Below are positions 51,445-61,152 of a stretch of 64,000 bases of DNA, piece by piece; the first letter of the stretch is position 1, and the number at the start of each line of letters is the position of its first letter. The stretch is from Thiodiazotropha sp040791665 (GTDB lineage Bacteria; Pseudomonadota; Gammaproteobacteria; Chromatiales; Chromatiaceae). The stretch is from NCBI GenBank assembly GCA_040791665.1, contig JBFNNX010000013.1, positions 124,001 through 188,000 of the forward strand, in the 5' to 3' direction. The position numbers and the translations under genes are program-made. Below the pieces are notes generated by a model. It saw nothing but the letters and a program-made list of their open reading frames with translations. It was not told the DNA's origin and made no database searches.

Positions 51445-52866
51445 TCATCTGTTGTTGAGATCGTCAAGGTCCACGAAACGACCCGTTACCGCGGCGGCGG
51501 CGGCCATGGCGGGGCTCACCAGATGGGTGCGTCCACCCTGCCCCTGCCTGCCCTCGAAATTTCGATTCGAAGTGGAGGCGCACCGCTCTCCAGGCAACAG
51601 ACGGTCAGCATTCATGGCAAGACACATGGAGCAGCCGGGTTCACGCCACTCAAAACCGGCATCGACAAAGATTCGATCGAGCCCCTCTTGCTCGGCCTGG
51701 GCCTTGACTAGACCGGATCCGGGCACCACCAGGGCAAGCTTGATGTTGTCCGCCACCTTACGACCTTTAGCAATCGCCGCCGCTACACGCAGATCCTCAA
51801 TCCTTGAATTGGTGCACGAGCCGATAAAGACCTTGTCCAAAGCTATCTTGGTGATCGGTGTACCCGCTTCCAGGCCCATGTAGTCGAGTGCACGCTGCAT
51901 CCCTTCCGCCTTGACATCATCGGACTCATTGGCGGGATCGGGTACCACCTGATCCACCGCCACCACCATCTCCGGGGATGTGCCCCAGGTAACCTGAGGT
52001 CTGATGGCAGCCGCATCAAGGGTCACCACGCGATGGAATTGCGCACCCTCATCGCTGTGCAAGGTCCGCCAGTCGGCCACTGCTTGCTCCCATGTCTCGC
52101 CGCTGGGTGCGTAGGGACGCCCTTTGACATAATCGATGGTTTTATCGTCAACGGCCACAAAGCCCGCACGCGCGCCTGCCTCGATAGCCATGTTGCAGAG
52201 AGTGAGACGGCCCTCGATAGCGAGATCTTCAATAGCTGATCCGGCAAATTCGATCGCATAACCAGTACCCCCTGCGGTACCGATCTCGCCAATGATGGCA
52301 AGCACGATATCCTTTGCTGTCACGCCAGGCACCAGTTTACCCTCGACAAGGATCTGCATTGCCTTCGATTTCTTCTGGATCAGGCATTGCGTGGCAAGTA
52401 CATGCTCTACCTCGGAAGTTCCTATGCCATGCGCCAACGCGCCCATCGCGCCATGAGTGGAGGTATGGGAGTCGCCACACACCACCGTCATACCCGGCAG
52501 GGTCGCCCCCTGCTCAGGCCCGACAACATGAACAATGCCCTGCCTTGGATCAAGCATCTTGAATTCCGTAATACCGAAATCCTCGCAATTCGCATCCAGG
52601 GTCTCGACCTGAGTCCGCGAAATCGGATCCTGGATGGATTCAACCCCACCCTGTCGAGGCGTGGTTGGTACATTATGGTCGGGCGTTGCGAGATTGGCCT
52701 CGACCCGCCATGGCTTGCGTCCGGCCAGGCGCAGGCCTTCGAATGCCTGCGGCGAGGTCACTTCATGCACCAGATGTCTATCGATGTAGATCAGTGATGT
52801 ACCGTCCTCTTCCGTACGCACCACATGAGAGTCCCACAATTTGTCGTAGAGGGTCTTGGCGCTCAT
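51445..52866 (-). CDS. leuC: 3-Isopropylmalate dehydratase large subunit
   Basis: An aconitase-family protein starting MSAKTLYDKLWDSHVV, with [4Fe-4S] Cys residues in GSCTNSR and in the EPGCSMCLAMN segment, and GSCTNSRIEDLRVAA. The start at 52866 (473 residues, GAG-type site upstream) is used; an ATG at 52881 is also in frame. First gene of leuCDB-asd, with a LysR gene divergent upstream. Confidence 0.95.
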   Translation of the reverse strand: MSAKTLYDKLWDSHVVRTEEDGTSLIYIDRHLVHEVTSPQAFEGLRLAGRKPWRVEANLATPDHNVPTTPRQGGVESIQDPISRTQVETLDANCEDFGITEFKMLDPRQGIVHVVGPEQGATLPGMTVVCGDSHTSTHGAMGALAHGIGTSEVEHVLATQCLIQKKSKAMQILVEGKLVPGVTAKDIVLAIIGEIGTAGGTGYAIEFAGSAIEDLAIEGRLTLCNMAIEAGARAGFVAVDDKTIDYVKGRPYAPSGETWEQAVADWRTLHSDEGAQFHRVVTLDAAAIRPQVTWGTSPEMVVAVDQVVPDPANESDDVKAEGMQRALDYMGLEAGTPITKIALDKVFIGSCTNSRIEDLRVAAAIAKGRKVADNIKLALVVPGSGLVKAQAEQEGLDRIFVDAGFEWREPGCSMCLAMNADRLLPGERCASTSNRNFEGRQGQGGRTHLVSPAMAAAAAVTGRFVDLDDLNNR

Positions 52867-52978
52867 CTCTCGTAACCTCACAGGGAAAGTTAAAAAATAC
52901 TAGTGAAAAACATAGGGGAGTATGCTACATAATACAAATTCATAATTTTCATTTTTTCCATTCTTTTTAGGAATAGAT

Positions 52979-53854
52979 ATGGAATTAAATACCCTTCGCG
53001 CCTTTGTTCAGGTGGCTCACGACGGCTCTTTCTCCCTGGCGGCTGAGCATCTTTTCCTCACCCAACCCGCTATCAGTAAGCGCATAGCCACATTGGAGAG
53101 TGAACTCGATACCCGACTGTTCGATCGCATGGGACGCCAGATCTTTCTCACCGAAGCTGGGCGACATCTGCTCCCGAGAGCGGAACATATCATTGATCAG
53201 TTGACCGATATTCGCCGGGAACTTGCCAATCTCACCGGTCGGGTTGCCGGGAGCCTGGCCATGGCAACGAGCCACCACATCGGCTTGCATCGCCTGCCGG
53301 CCGTTCTGCGCAGCTACAGTGACACCAATCCGCAAGTTGAACTGGACATTCGCTTCATGGAGTCGGAAAAGGCGTGTCAATCGGTGGAACAGGGAGAGTT
53401 GGAACTTGCCGTGGTTACACTCCCATTGAATCCTGTGGACGCCCTGCAGAGCAAGCCAATTTGGCATGACCCTTTGGCCGTAGTGGTCGGGCTTGACCAT
53501 CCCCTGGCAAAACGGCGGACAGTGAGTCTGCGCGAATTGTCTGACTACCCCGCGGTTCTGCCAACCCGCGGCACTTACACCCGAACCCTGATTGAGCAAC
53601 GCATCGGTAAGCACCACCTGCAGGTCAACTGCACTCTCTCCACAGACTATCTCGAGACCCTGAAGATGATGACAACCATCGGTCTGGGCTGGAGTCTCCT
53701 GCCCGAGATCCTGGTGGATGATCACCTGGTTCCGCTACAGGTCCCCGAACTGAAGCTAAGCCGTTCGCTTGGCATCGTCACTCATCATAAACGCACGCTC
53801 TCCAATGCCGCACGAGCGATGCGGGAGTTGTTACTCTTTTCCGGCAGCAAATAG
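52979..53854 (+). CDS. LysR-family regulator divergent from leuC
   Basis: A 291-residue LysR protein: winged helix at 1-60 (VQVAHDGSFSLAAEHLFLTQPAISKRIATLE) and a substrate domain from about 90. It starts 112 bases from leuC on the opposite strand. Such neighbours commonly control leuCDB; activation by a leucine-pathway intermediate is possible, but this is inferred from position. Confidence 0.85.
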   Translation: MELNTLRAFVQVAHDGSFSLAAEHLFLTQPAISKRIATLESELDTRLFDRMGRQIFLTEAGRHLLPRAEHIIDQLTDIRRELANLTGRVAGSLAMATSHHIGLHRLPAVLRSYSDTNPQVELDIRFMESEKACQSVEQGELELAVVTLPLNPVDALQSKPIWHDPLAVVVGLDHPLAKRRTVSLRELSDYPAVLPTRGTYTRTLIEQRIGKHHLQVNCTLSTDYLETLKMMTTIGLGWSLLPEILVDDHLVPLQVPELKLSRSLGIVTHHKRTLSNAARAMRELLLFSGSK

Positions 53855-53866
53855 TCCCGTCCACGA

Positions 53867-54295
53867 TCAACGGGTTCTTGCGCATACCCCGTCGGGAAAA
53901 AAGAAGCCGATTTCAACCTTTGCCGTATCCGGACCATCGGATCCATGGACTGCATTCTCATCCACCGTCTCTGCGAAATCGGCCCGAATAGTACCAGGCG
54001 CCGCCTCTTGCGGATTGGTTGCACCCATGATCTCACGGTTGCTGTTGATGGCGTTCTCGCCTTCCAACACCTGAACCACCACAGGACCCGAAGTCATGAA
54101 ATCGATCAGATCGTTGTAGAAGGGACGCGCTTTGTGTACGGCATAGAACTCCCCCGCCTGTTCACGGCTCAACTGGAGCATCCGCGAAGCCACGATCCTC
54201 AAACCGGCGGATTCGAATCGGCTATAGATCTTCCCGATCACGTTTTTTGCTACTGCATCCGGTTTGATAATGGATAGGGTCTGTTCGATGGCCAT
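53867..54295 (-). CDS. ndk: Nucleoside diphosphate kinase
   Basis: A 142-residue enzyme starting MAIEQTLSIIKPDAVAKNVI with the active-site His in NAVHGSDGPD (about 117). It balances nucleoside triphosphates. It ends 13 bases before the stop of the LysR gene on the other strand. Confidence 0.96.
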   Translation of the reverse strand: MAIEQTLSIIKPDAVAKNVIGKIYSRFESAGLRIVASRMLQLSREQAGEFYAVHKARPFYNDLIDFMTSGPVVVQVLEGENAINSNREIMGATNPQEAAPGTIRADFAETVDENAVHGSDGPDTAKVEIGFFFPDGVCARTR

Positions 54296-54470
54296 AGTGG
54301 AGCTCCCGAGTCAGTGGTTGGCGAAGGGATTAAAGATCAGAAGAATGGTGTTGCAGTGCAACATGCGCGCAACTTACTGCCCAACACAACCGCTGTCAAG
54401 CGATTGTTGAGAAGAGGCTGCAATTTGCTGAATGCCTGACCAATCCCATGCTCACCTCGGCATCTCACGC

Positions 54471-55610
54471 CTACGCCTCCCGGTCGACCCAGCGCCAGGC
54501 AATGACAACCGCCAATAGCGCATATGCTGCTGCAATCCAAAAGGTTGCGGCAGCCCCAATCCCACTCCAAAGATAACCGCTGAGCAGACTGCCGAAGGCT
54601 CCACCCGCTCCAAAGCTGACACTGCTGTAGAGTGCCTGGCCCCTACCCTGGTGGCGACCGATGAAATAGTGATGCACCAGATGAATGGCAGCGGCGTGGA
54701 AGGTTCCGAAAGTGGCCGCATGCATGACCTGAGCCAGCAGCACTAAGAAAAGATTATCAGGTGCCGACCCGACCAGGATCCAACGCACCACCGCAATGAC
54801 AAGGCTTATGATCAGTACCTTGCGCGCACCCCATCGATGTAGCAGCCGGTGCATCACCAGAAACAGTCCCACCTCGGCGACTACACCGAGGGCCCACAGC
54901 TGCCCGATGACGCTGCTCGAATAACCTACCTCTTCCATATAGATGGAGTAGAAGGCGTAGTAGGCGCTATGGCTGGCCTGCATCAGAAAACAGACTACAA
55001 GAAAGGCGATTACATCACTCCGTCGCAGCACATGTAAGATCGATCCCTGGTCATGCTCGGGCATTACCGCCTCTTTCTCCGGAACCAACAGACTGTCGAC
55101 GAAGATGCCGAAGAAGAGGAGCAGTACGAAATAGGGGATCACCACAACGCCCCACTTGTCGAGCATGACCCCCAATGCGACAACAGTAAGGATAAAACCG
55201 ATCGAACCCCACAAACGGATCAGACTGTAGCGTTGAATACGCTCCCTCAGGTAACTCATGGTGACTGCCTCGAATTGCGGCAGCGACGCATTCCAGAAAA
55301 AACTGAACAGCATCATCACCAAGGCGAAGGGCCAGAAACCCTCTGCGATGAAGACCCCCAGAAAACAGCATAACGAGAGCAGCGATGCGAGGCGTACAAT
55401 GGGCATGCGATGGCCGGTATGGTCACCGATCCAGCCCCAGATATTGGGCGCGATCAATTTGGTGACCATGATCACCGCCATCAGTTCACCGATCTCTACC
55501 GGGCTGAAACTCCGTGCCTGAAGATAGAGCCCCCAGAAAGGGATCAGGGCACCGAGGGATGCGAAGTAAAAAAAGTAGAAGCTGGAAAGACGCCAGTAGG
55601 GCATCCGCAT
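54471..55610 (-). CDS. Major facilitator transporter, HcaT/PPP family
   Basis: A twelve-TM transporter, about 379 residues from the Met at 55610, starting MRMPYWRLSSFYFFYFASLG and containing PFWGLYLQARSFSPVEIGEL and the GWIGDHTGHRMPI loop. The family includes the phenylpropionate transporter HcaT; the substrate here is unknown. The frame extends to 55646, which would overlap the aroC stop. Four bases separate it from aroC. Confidence 0.85.
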   Translation of the reverse strand: MRMPYWRLSSFYFFYFASLGALIPFWGLYLQARSFSPVEIGELMAVIMVTKLIAPNIWGWIGDHTGHRMPIVRLASLLSLCCFLGVFIAEGFWPFALVMMLFSFFWNASLPQFEAVTMSYLRERIQRYSLIRLWGSIGFILTVVALGVMLDKWGVVVIPYFVLLLFFGIFVDSLLVPEKEAVMPEHDQGSILHVLRRSDVIAFLVVCFLMQASHSAYYAFYSIYMEEVGYSSSVIGQLWALGVVAEVGLFLVMHRLLHRWGARKVLIISLVIAVVRWILVGSAPDNLFLVLLAQVMHAATFGTFHAAAIHLVHHYFIGRHQGRGQALYSSVSFGAGGAFGSLLSGYLWSGIGAAATFWIAAAYALLAVVIAWRWVDREA

Positions 55611-55614
55611 CGTG

Positions 55615-56688
55615 TCAGGGCCTGCTAACGTCCATATTCTGTCCACGATGGCGTAGCACGTGATCCATTACCACGATCGCCACCATCGCTTCGGCAATCG
55701 GTGTGGCCCGAATCCCGACACAGGGATCATGCCGCCCCTTGGTTACCACCTCGACGGGGTCACCGTCGCGATTGATTGTCTTACCTGGCAAACGCAGACT
55801 CGATGTTGGCTTAAGGGCAATGGAAGCCAATAGATCCTGACCACTGGAGATTCCTCCCAGCACCCCGCCGGCGTGATTGGTAAGGAAACCGTCGGGAGTC
55901 ATCTCATCTCGATGTTCCGTACCCTTCTGCTCGACACAGTTGAAGCCGGCACCCAGCTCGACGCCTTTTACCGCATTGATGCTCATCAGCGCATGGGCAA
56001 GCTCGGCATCCAGACGATCGAAGATGGGCTCGCCCAGCCCTGCAGACATGCCGCTGGCCACCACATTGATGCGTGCGCCGATGGAGTTTCCCTCTTTACG
56101 CAGGGCATCCATATAGGATTCCATCTCCGCCACCTTGTCTGCATCGGGACAGAAGAACGGGTTTTTTTCAACTTGATCCCAATCGAGCTTTTCAGCCTTG
56201 ATTGGACCCAGCTGCGCCAGGTAACCGCGGATCTGAATGCCATAGCGTTCGCCTAGATACTTTTTTGCGATCCCCCCTGCGGCGACGCGCATCGCGGTTT
56301 CGCGGGCAGAGGAGCGTCCGCCGCCCCGGTAATCCCGAATTCCGTATTTCTGGTTGTAGGTATAGTCGGCATGCCCCGGCCGAAAGCGGTCCATGATCTC
56401 GGAGTAGTCCTTCGAGCGTTGATCGGTATTGCGTATGATCAGGCCGATGGGAGTGCCGGTGGTTTTCCCCTCAAATACGCCGGAGAGAATCTCCACTTCG
56501 TCCGCCTCCCGCCGCTGGGTGGTATGGCGTGAGGTGCCGGGTTTGCGACGATCGAGATCGTGCTGCAGATCGCTGGCTGAGAGTTCCAGCCCCGGAGGAC
56601 AGCCATCCACGATACAACCGATGGCCGGACCGTGGGACTCGCCAAAGGAAGTAACGCTGAACAACTTGCCGATGGTATTGCCAGACAT
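55615..56688 (-). CDS. aroC: Chorismate synthase
   Basis: A flavin-dependent enzyme starting MSGNTIGKLFSVTSFGESHG, with RPGHADYTYNQKYGIRDYRGGGRSSARET and GVLGGISSGQ. It makes chorismate, which feeds the trp genes elsewhere in this window. The start at 56688 has AGGGG upstream and gives 357 residues; the frame reaches 56712 but the extra residues are atypical. Confidence 0.95.
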   Translation of the reverse strand: MSGNTIGKLFSVTSFGESHGPAIGCIVDGCPPGLELSASDLQHDLDRRKPGTSRHTTQRREADEVEILSGVFEGKTTGTPIGLIIRNTDQRSKDYSEIMDRFRPGHADYTYNQKYGIRDYRGGGRSSARETAMRVAAGGIAKKYLGERYGIQIRGYLAQLGPIKAEKLDWDQVEKNPFFCPDADKVAEMESYMDALRKEGNSIGARINVVASGMSAGLGEPIFDRLDAELAHALMSINAVKGVELGAGFNCVEQKGTEHRDEMTPDGFLTNHAGGVLGGISSGQDLLASIALKPTSSLRLPGKTINRDGDPVEVVTKGRHDPCVGIRATPIAEAMVAIVVMDHVLRHRGQNMDVSRP

Positions 56689-56696
56689 GATTTCCC

Positions 56697-58019
56697 CTAG
56701 CGCTCCAACCAACCGTTGACCCGCTCCAGATCCGATTCGCTCAGGGTACCTGCAGCGGACTTTAGATTGAGTCCGTTTATGATGTAGCTATATCGGGAAT
56801 TGAGGTAGTCGCGCTGCGATGAGAAGAGATTACGCTGCACATTGAGGACATCGACAATGGTCCGGGTTCCCACCTCGTAACCTGCCTGGGTCGACTCCAG
56901 CGCGCTCTGGGCAGACACGGTAGCCGCTTTCAGGGCCTCGACCTGGCTGATGGTGGAGAGTACGCCACGATAGGCATCCCTCACCTGTCGGTTTACCGCG
57001 CGGCGGGTTTGATCCAGGCCCTGCTGGCTGGCGCGAAAATTCGCCTGTGCCTGGCGGGTTTGCGCACTCACCGCCCCGCCGGTATAGATCGGCACTTCGA
57101 GTGAGAGTCCGATGGTCCCCGTATCGGATTCGGTGGCGGTATCGGAATCGCTGCGATTCATCGCATAGCCGCCCACCAGGTCCAGGGTCGGATAGTGGCC
57201 GGATCGGCTGACTTCGATCTCCTGCTTGAGGCTCTCGAGACCGGCACGGGCGGCGATGATGCTGTAATTCTGCTGCTGGGCCGTATCCGACCACTCCTGA
57301 AGAGCATTGGGCACGGGTGGATTGAGTGCCAATTCCTCACCCAGCTTGGCCAATCTTTGCTGCGGTTGCGGACCGATGATCTCAAACAACGCCTCCCAGG
57401 CATTGTCGAGACTGTTTTCCGCGGCGATCTCCGACGCCCTGGCCGCATCGAATGCCGCCTGGGCCTCATGCACGTCGGTAATCGCGATCAGGCCGACGTC
57501 GAACCGTTGCTGCGCCTGTTCGAGTTGGCGTCCGGTGGCCTCACGTTCAGCCTTGGCGACCCGAAGATCGTCCTCGGCGGAGAGGATATTGAAATAGGCA
57601 GTTGTACTGCGCACCATCAGATCGATCTCCGCCGCCGCAAACTCGGCCTCGGCCTCGGCGATGGTGCTATCCGCCTGTTCCAGCTGCAGCAACCGGTCCC
57701 GGCGATAGATCGGCTGGGTCAGGTTCAATCCAAGCGCCTTGTCATGGCTGGTGCTTCGATCGTCGAAAGGCGTCCCCTGTAAGGTCTTGAGATCTCTGCG
57801 CACCACATCGTAGGTGGCACCCAATCCGATTGTTGGCAACAGCTGCGAACGGGCCAGACTCTTGGACTCTCGAGCCGCACTCAACTGCTCCTTGGCAGCC
57901 TGCAACTGAGGATCGTTTTGCAATGCCAGCTGATAGATCGTCATCAGGTCCTCTGCCTGAACTGATAACGCGGGAACAAGTGTCAATAGCAACAGGATCA
58001 ATCGTTTCATCGATTTCAT
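56697..58019 (-). CDS. tolC: TolC-family outer-membrane efflux protein
   Basis: A 440-residue protein from the Met at 58019, with a signal peptide (ending near VQA), repeated coiled-coil TolC helices (two halves, QLQAAKEQLSAARESKSLARSQ and RQAQANFRASQQGLDQTRR) and GLNLTQPIYRRDRLLQLEQA. It forms the outer-membrane duct of type I secretion and RND pumps. No pump gene is adjacent; it sits between aroC and the M23 peptidase. Confidence 0.9.
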   Translation of the reverse strand: MKSMKRLILLLLTLVPALSVQAEDLMTIYQLALQNDPQLQAAKEQLSAARESKSLARSQLLPTIGLGATYDVVRRDLKTLQGTPFDDRSTSHDKALGLNLTQPIYRRDRLLQLEQADSTIAEAEAEFAAAEIDLMVRSTTAYFNILSAEDDLRVAKAEREATGRQLEQAQQRFDVGLIAITDVHEAQAAFDAARASEIAAENSLDNAWEALFEIIGPQPQQRLAKLGEELALNPPVPNALQEWSDTAQQQNYSIIAARAGLESLKQEIEVSRSGHYPTLDLVGGYAMNRSDSDTATESDTGTIGLSLEVPIYTGGAVSAQTRQAQANFRASQQGLDQTRRAVNRQVRDAYRGVLSTISQVEALKAATVSAQSALESTQAGYEVGTRTIVDVLNVQRNLFSSQRDYLNSRYSYIINGLNLKSAAGTLSESDLERVNGWLER

Positions 58020-58121
58020 TGTTATTCCATCGCCTGAACGGCAGTCAAACCATAAAAAAATACCGGGAGACTTTACCATAGATCGCCGGCCCAGCCTGTA
58101 ACAAATATCAACCAGTCCCTT

Positions 58122-58964
58122 CTATTCGGCCTTGGGCATGGGAGGCACCAGGAGCTGGGGATCGATACGGGCCTGGCGGAGATTCATACGCCAATCGAGA
58201 TGGGCGCCGGTCACCCGACCGGTGGCGCCGATTTCGGCGATCGGATCACCCTGTTTTACCCGCTCACCCTCCTTGACCAAAATCTTATGCAGATGCAGGA
58301 AGGAGGACGATAGTTGATGACCATGATCGATGATCAAGGTTCCTCCCGAATAGAACATGTCTGGATAAGCCAGGGTCACCACACCATCCGCCGGCGCGAC
58401 GACCAGCGTACCCACCGGGGCAGCTATGTCGACGCCGAAGTGTGGCCGTTTGGGTACACCGTTGAGGACACGTTGACTACCGTAGACACCGGAGATAATT
58501 CCTTTTGACGGCCAGATGAATCCATTCATAAAATCGCTGCGATCGTCGTCGCGCTTGCGTGCCTGCTTTACCAGTGCCGCCTCCTTTTTGATCCGTGTCC
58601 AATCTCGCTTTGGTGGCGTGACTTTACTGGGGGGAAGACCGTCGATTTTCTGAATCTGATACTCTCTTCTGGCGATTGTGATCTGCTTTGTTTCGACACG
58701 CTTTCCTGCCCTGTTCACCTCCAGGGTATGCCGCAGGCTGTCATCTCTGCCAAAACCAAGTAAAAAAACACCCTCGGGGGAGACGCGTATTGGCTTACCG
58801 TTAAATCTGATCAGATCGCCAGGTTCCGTTTTACCTATCAGCATCCCCCCCTGGGCCATCTCTCCTTCAAGGGTCACTGAATGGGCCGAGAATGGCAACA
58901 AGCATAAGAGCAGTAGAAAAAGAAGCTGCCGATGTTTGACGGCGTAAAAAATCATGACTTTCAT
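58122..58964 (-). CDS. M23 family peptidase (LytM fold)
   Basis: A 280-residue exported protein with an N-terminal hydrophobic signal, a mid segment related to the peptidase-associated N-terminal domain, and a LytM domain (about 165-275) containing HFGVD with His and Asp zinc ligands, HLHK and GAHLDWRM. The usual HxH at the last position is HxD here. It would cut peptidoglycan cross-links or act as an activator. It starts the M23-tolC-aroC set. Confidence 0.85.
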   Translation of the reverse strand: MKVMIFYAVKHRQLLFLLLLCLLPFSAHSVTLEGEMAQGGMLIGKTEPGDLIRFNGKPIRVSPEGVFLLGFGRDDSLRHTLEVNRAGKRVETKQITIARREYQIQKIDGLPPSKVTPPKRDWTRIKKEAALVKQARKRDDDRSDFMNGFIWPSKGIISGVYGSQRVLNGVPKRPHFGVDIAAPVGTLVVAPADGVVTLAYPDMFYSGGTLIIDHGHQLSSSFLHLHKILVKEGERVKQGDPIAEIGATGRVTGAHLDWRMNLRQARIDPQLLVPPMPKAE

Positions 58965-59083
58965 GGTATCCGCACCCTAGGGCCTGATTTCACTGGTCCA
59001 ATGGATCACAACAAGCAGCAAACTAACACAGTTGAGTTTAACCAGCCAAGCAAATCGAATAGGGCCGATTGACACTGAGAGGA

Positions 59084-59112
59084 TTGACAGAAAAAGGAAC
59101 TGGTTGTAGAGT
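59084..59112 (+). promoter_or_regulatory. Sigma-70 promoter of tRNA-Leu
   Basis: TTGACA at 59084-59089, a 17-base spacer and TAGAGT at 59107-59112 (4 of 6 matches to TATAAT), followed by a GC-rich TTCGCGG discriminator typical of stable-RNA promoters. It lies 40 bases before the mature 5' end. Confidence 0.7.
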
Positions 59113-59151
59113 TCGCGGTCTCTACGCCGGCCACCGGCAAACCACATCCTA

Positions 59152-59238
59152 GCCGAGGTGGTGAAATTGGTAGACACGCTAGCTTCAGGTGCTAGTGGGG
59201 GCAACCCCGTGGAGGTTCAAGTCCTCTCCTCGGCACCA
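59152..59238 (+). tRNA. tRNA-Leu (anticodon CAG)
   Basis: An 87-base sequence folding as a class II tRNA: acceptor stem GCCGAGG / CCTCGGC, discriminator A at 59235 and encoded CCA at 59236-59238. The anticodon stem is CTAGC / GCTAG with loop TTCAGGT, anticodon CAG (59186-59188), and the long variable arm GGGGGCAACCCC typical of tRNA-Leu. The T arm GAGGTTCAAGTCCTC is canonical. Confidence 0.96.
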
Positions 59239-59454
59239 ATTCTCTCTCAATATAGATCTGTTAAAAAACAGGCGTTATACGAAACCCACTCGTTAAAATC
59301 CACGTCATCGATATTTGCTGATCCTTCAAGTTAAGACAACTGCATCGGATTCGATTTGAAAAGTTACATTGATCCCTACAGGTTTTCTTGATTCTGCCGT
59401 AATAATCTATCGAAAAACCAGGCTCCTGCATGCCTTACCTGTTCCCTGAATAGA

Positions 59455-61035
59455 GTGTTCTGCATAAATGAAAAAAATCTGCCTGTTACGGATCGCGAAC
59501 TAATCTACAGTGAGGATAAAAATATCCTCTCAACAACCAACCTGAAGGGTGCTATCACCTACATCAATCCGACATTCGTCGATATCAGCGGCTTCTCTGA
59601 AGAGGAGTTATTGCATAGCAACCACAACATCGTGCGTCATCCGGACATGCCACCTGCCGCGTTCGAGGATCTCTGGACGGAAATCAAAGCAGGCAACCCC
59701 TGGATGGGATTGGTTAAAAACCGCTGTAAAAATGGGGACTATTACTGGGTCGATGCCTTCGTGACACCGATATTGCAGGACGGCTCCACGGTTGAATATC
59801 AATCGGTTCGTTACAAACCCGATCCTGAATGGGTACAGAGAGCGGAACCGCTCTATAAACGACTTCAAGAAGGCAAGCCCGTCAAACCGAGTAAAGGCAG
59901 TAAGATTGGACTGAATGCAAAGCTGATCCTGGGTAATCTGTTTGCACTTCTGCCTTTCGTAATGACCAGTCTATCGAGTAGCAGTCTCTCGATAAACGTA
60001 GTTGGATTATTGACTACGATGTCACTGATCGCGACGGTCAACTTTTTCCTCACCAAACCCTTCGCAAAATTGGTCAAAGAGGCCAGATCACTCTTCGATA
60101 ACGATCTGATGCGCCGAATCTACACCGGCCGTGACGATGATTTCGGTTGTATCGAACTGGCATTCAGAATGCAGCAATCCCAGCTCAGAGCCGTCGTTGG
60201 CCGCCTCTCGGATACAACGCATATACTGAGGGGTATTGCTGAAAACACCTCAGATATCACCGATCAAACCAACCAGGGCGTAATTACGCAGACGAGTGAG
60301 ATTGAACAGGTAGCCACCGCCATGACCGAAATGACGGCAACCATTCGTGAGGTGGCCGAAAGCGCCAACCGTGCGGCCGAGTCCACCACGTTGGGTCTGG
60401 ATGAAACCACCAATGGAAAGCAGGTGGTGGGTACGACTATCGATGTCATCAACAATCTGGCCGATGAGATTCAGGAAGCAGCCTCAGTCGTCGACAAGCT
60501 CTCTACATACACCACTAACATCGGCGACATTCTCGATGTCATCAAAGGCATTGCGGAGCAAACAAACCTGCTGGCACTGAATGCCGCCATCGAAGCTGCC
60601 CGCGCGGGGGATCAGGGACGTGGCTTTGCCGTCGTGGCAGACGAAGTGCGCACCCTTGCCGGCCGCACGCAAAAATCGGCCAGTGAAATAGAAGCGATGA
60701 TCGAACAGTTGCAGGATGGCAGCCGGGAGGCTGTGCAGGTCATGGAGAAGAGTCGGGACACGGCAGGTAAAAGCGTTGAACAGGCCGCCAGCGCCGGCAG
60801 GGCGCTCGAGACTATTGCCGGTGCGATCAATAACATCAACGACATGAATCACCAAATCGCTACCGCATCGGAGGAGCAGACGGCTGTGGCCGAAGAGATC
60901 AACAAAAATATCGTGAACGTTAACGACGTTGCCGGCGCAACCGCAAAAGGTGCGGTTGAAAGTGTGCATGCCACTGAAAGGATCGTGGAAACTGTCGACC
61001 AATTGGACAGATTGATTGTGCAGTTCTTACGCTGA
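59455..61035 (+). CDS. Aer-like methyl-accepting chemotaxis protein (PAS), possible frameshifted start
   Basis: Residues 5-110 hold a PAS domain (NLKGAITYINPTFVDISG, HNIVRHPDMP), followed by two hydrophobic segments (about 155-200) and a signalling domain ending in VQFLR. The hairpin tip around residues 368-395 is conserved (EQTNLLALNAAIEAARAGDQGRG). It would sense redox or oxygen and drive CheA. The in-frame start is GTG at 59455 with no ribosome site. The ATG at 59468 followed by A7 would give MKKNLPVTDREL, the family start, if one A were added; see findings. Confidence 0.85.
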   Translation: MFCINEKNLPVTDRELIYSEDKNILSTTNLKGAITYINPTFVDISGFSEEELLHSNHNIVRHPDMPPAAFEDLWTEIKAGNPWMGLVKNRCKNGDYYWVDAFVTPILQDGSTVEYQSVRYKPDPEWVQRAEPLYKRLQEGKPVKPSKGSKIGLNAKLILGNLFALLPFVMTSLSSSSLSINVVGLLTTMSLIATVNFFLTKPFAKLVKEARSLFDNDLMRRIYTGRDDDFGCIELAFRMQQSQLRAVVGRLSDTTHILRGIAENTSDITDQTNQGVITQTSEIEQVATAMTEMTATIREVAESANRAAESTTLGLDETTNGKQVVGTTIDVINNLADEIQEAASVVDKLSTYTTNIGDILDVIKGIAEQTNLLALNAAIEAARAGDQGRGFAVVADEVRTLAGRTQKSASEIEAMIEQLQDGSREAVQVMEKSRDTAGKSVEQAASAGRALETIAGAINNINDMNHQIATASEEQTAVAEEINKNIVNVNDVAGATAKGAVESVHATERIVETVDQLDRLIVQFLR

Positions 61036-61152
61036 CCCAACCCCTGGAAAACGGTACCTATTAGGGCCTGCCATACGCATGGTAGAAGCGGTGGAACGAT
61101 ACTTGCCCCAGGTCACGAACAAGCCCTGGCATCGATCACGCGATTGCTCTGA

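Noticed and set aside
52985..53725. Minus-strand 246-residue frame opposite the LysR gene
   Set aside because: Antisense shadow of a clear LysR protein.
60484..61002. Minus-strand 172-residue frame opposite the chemoreceptor signalling domain
   Set aside because: Antisense of the conserved MCP hairpin region.
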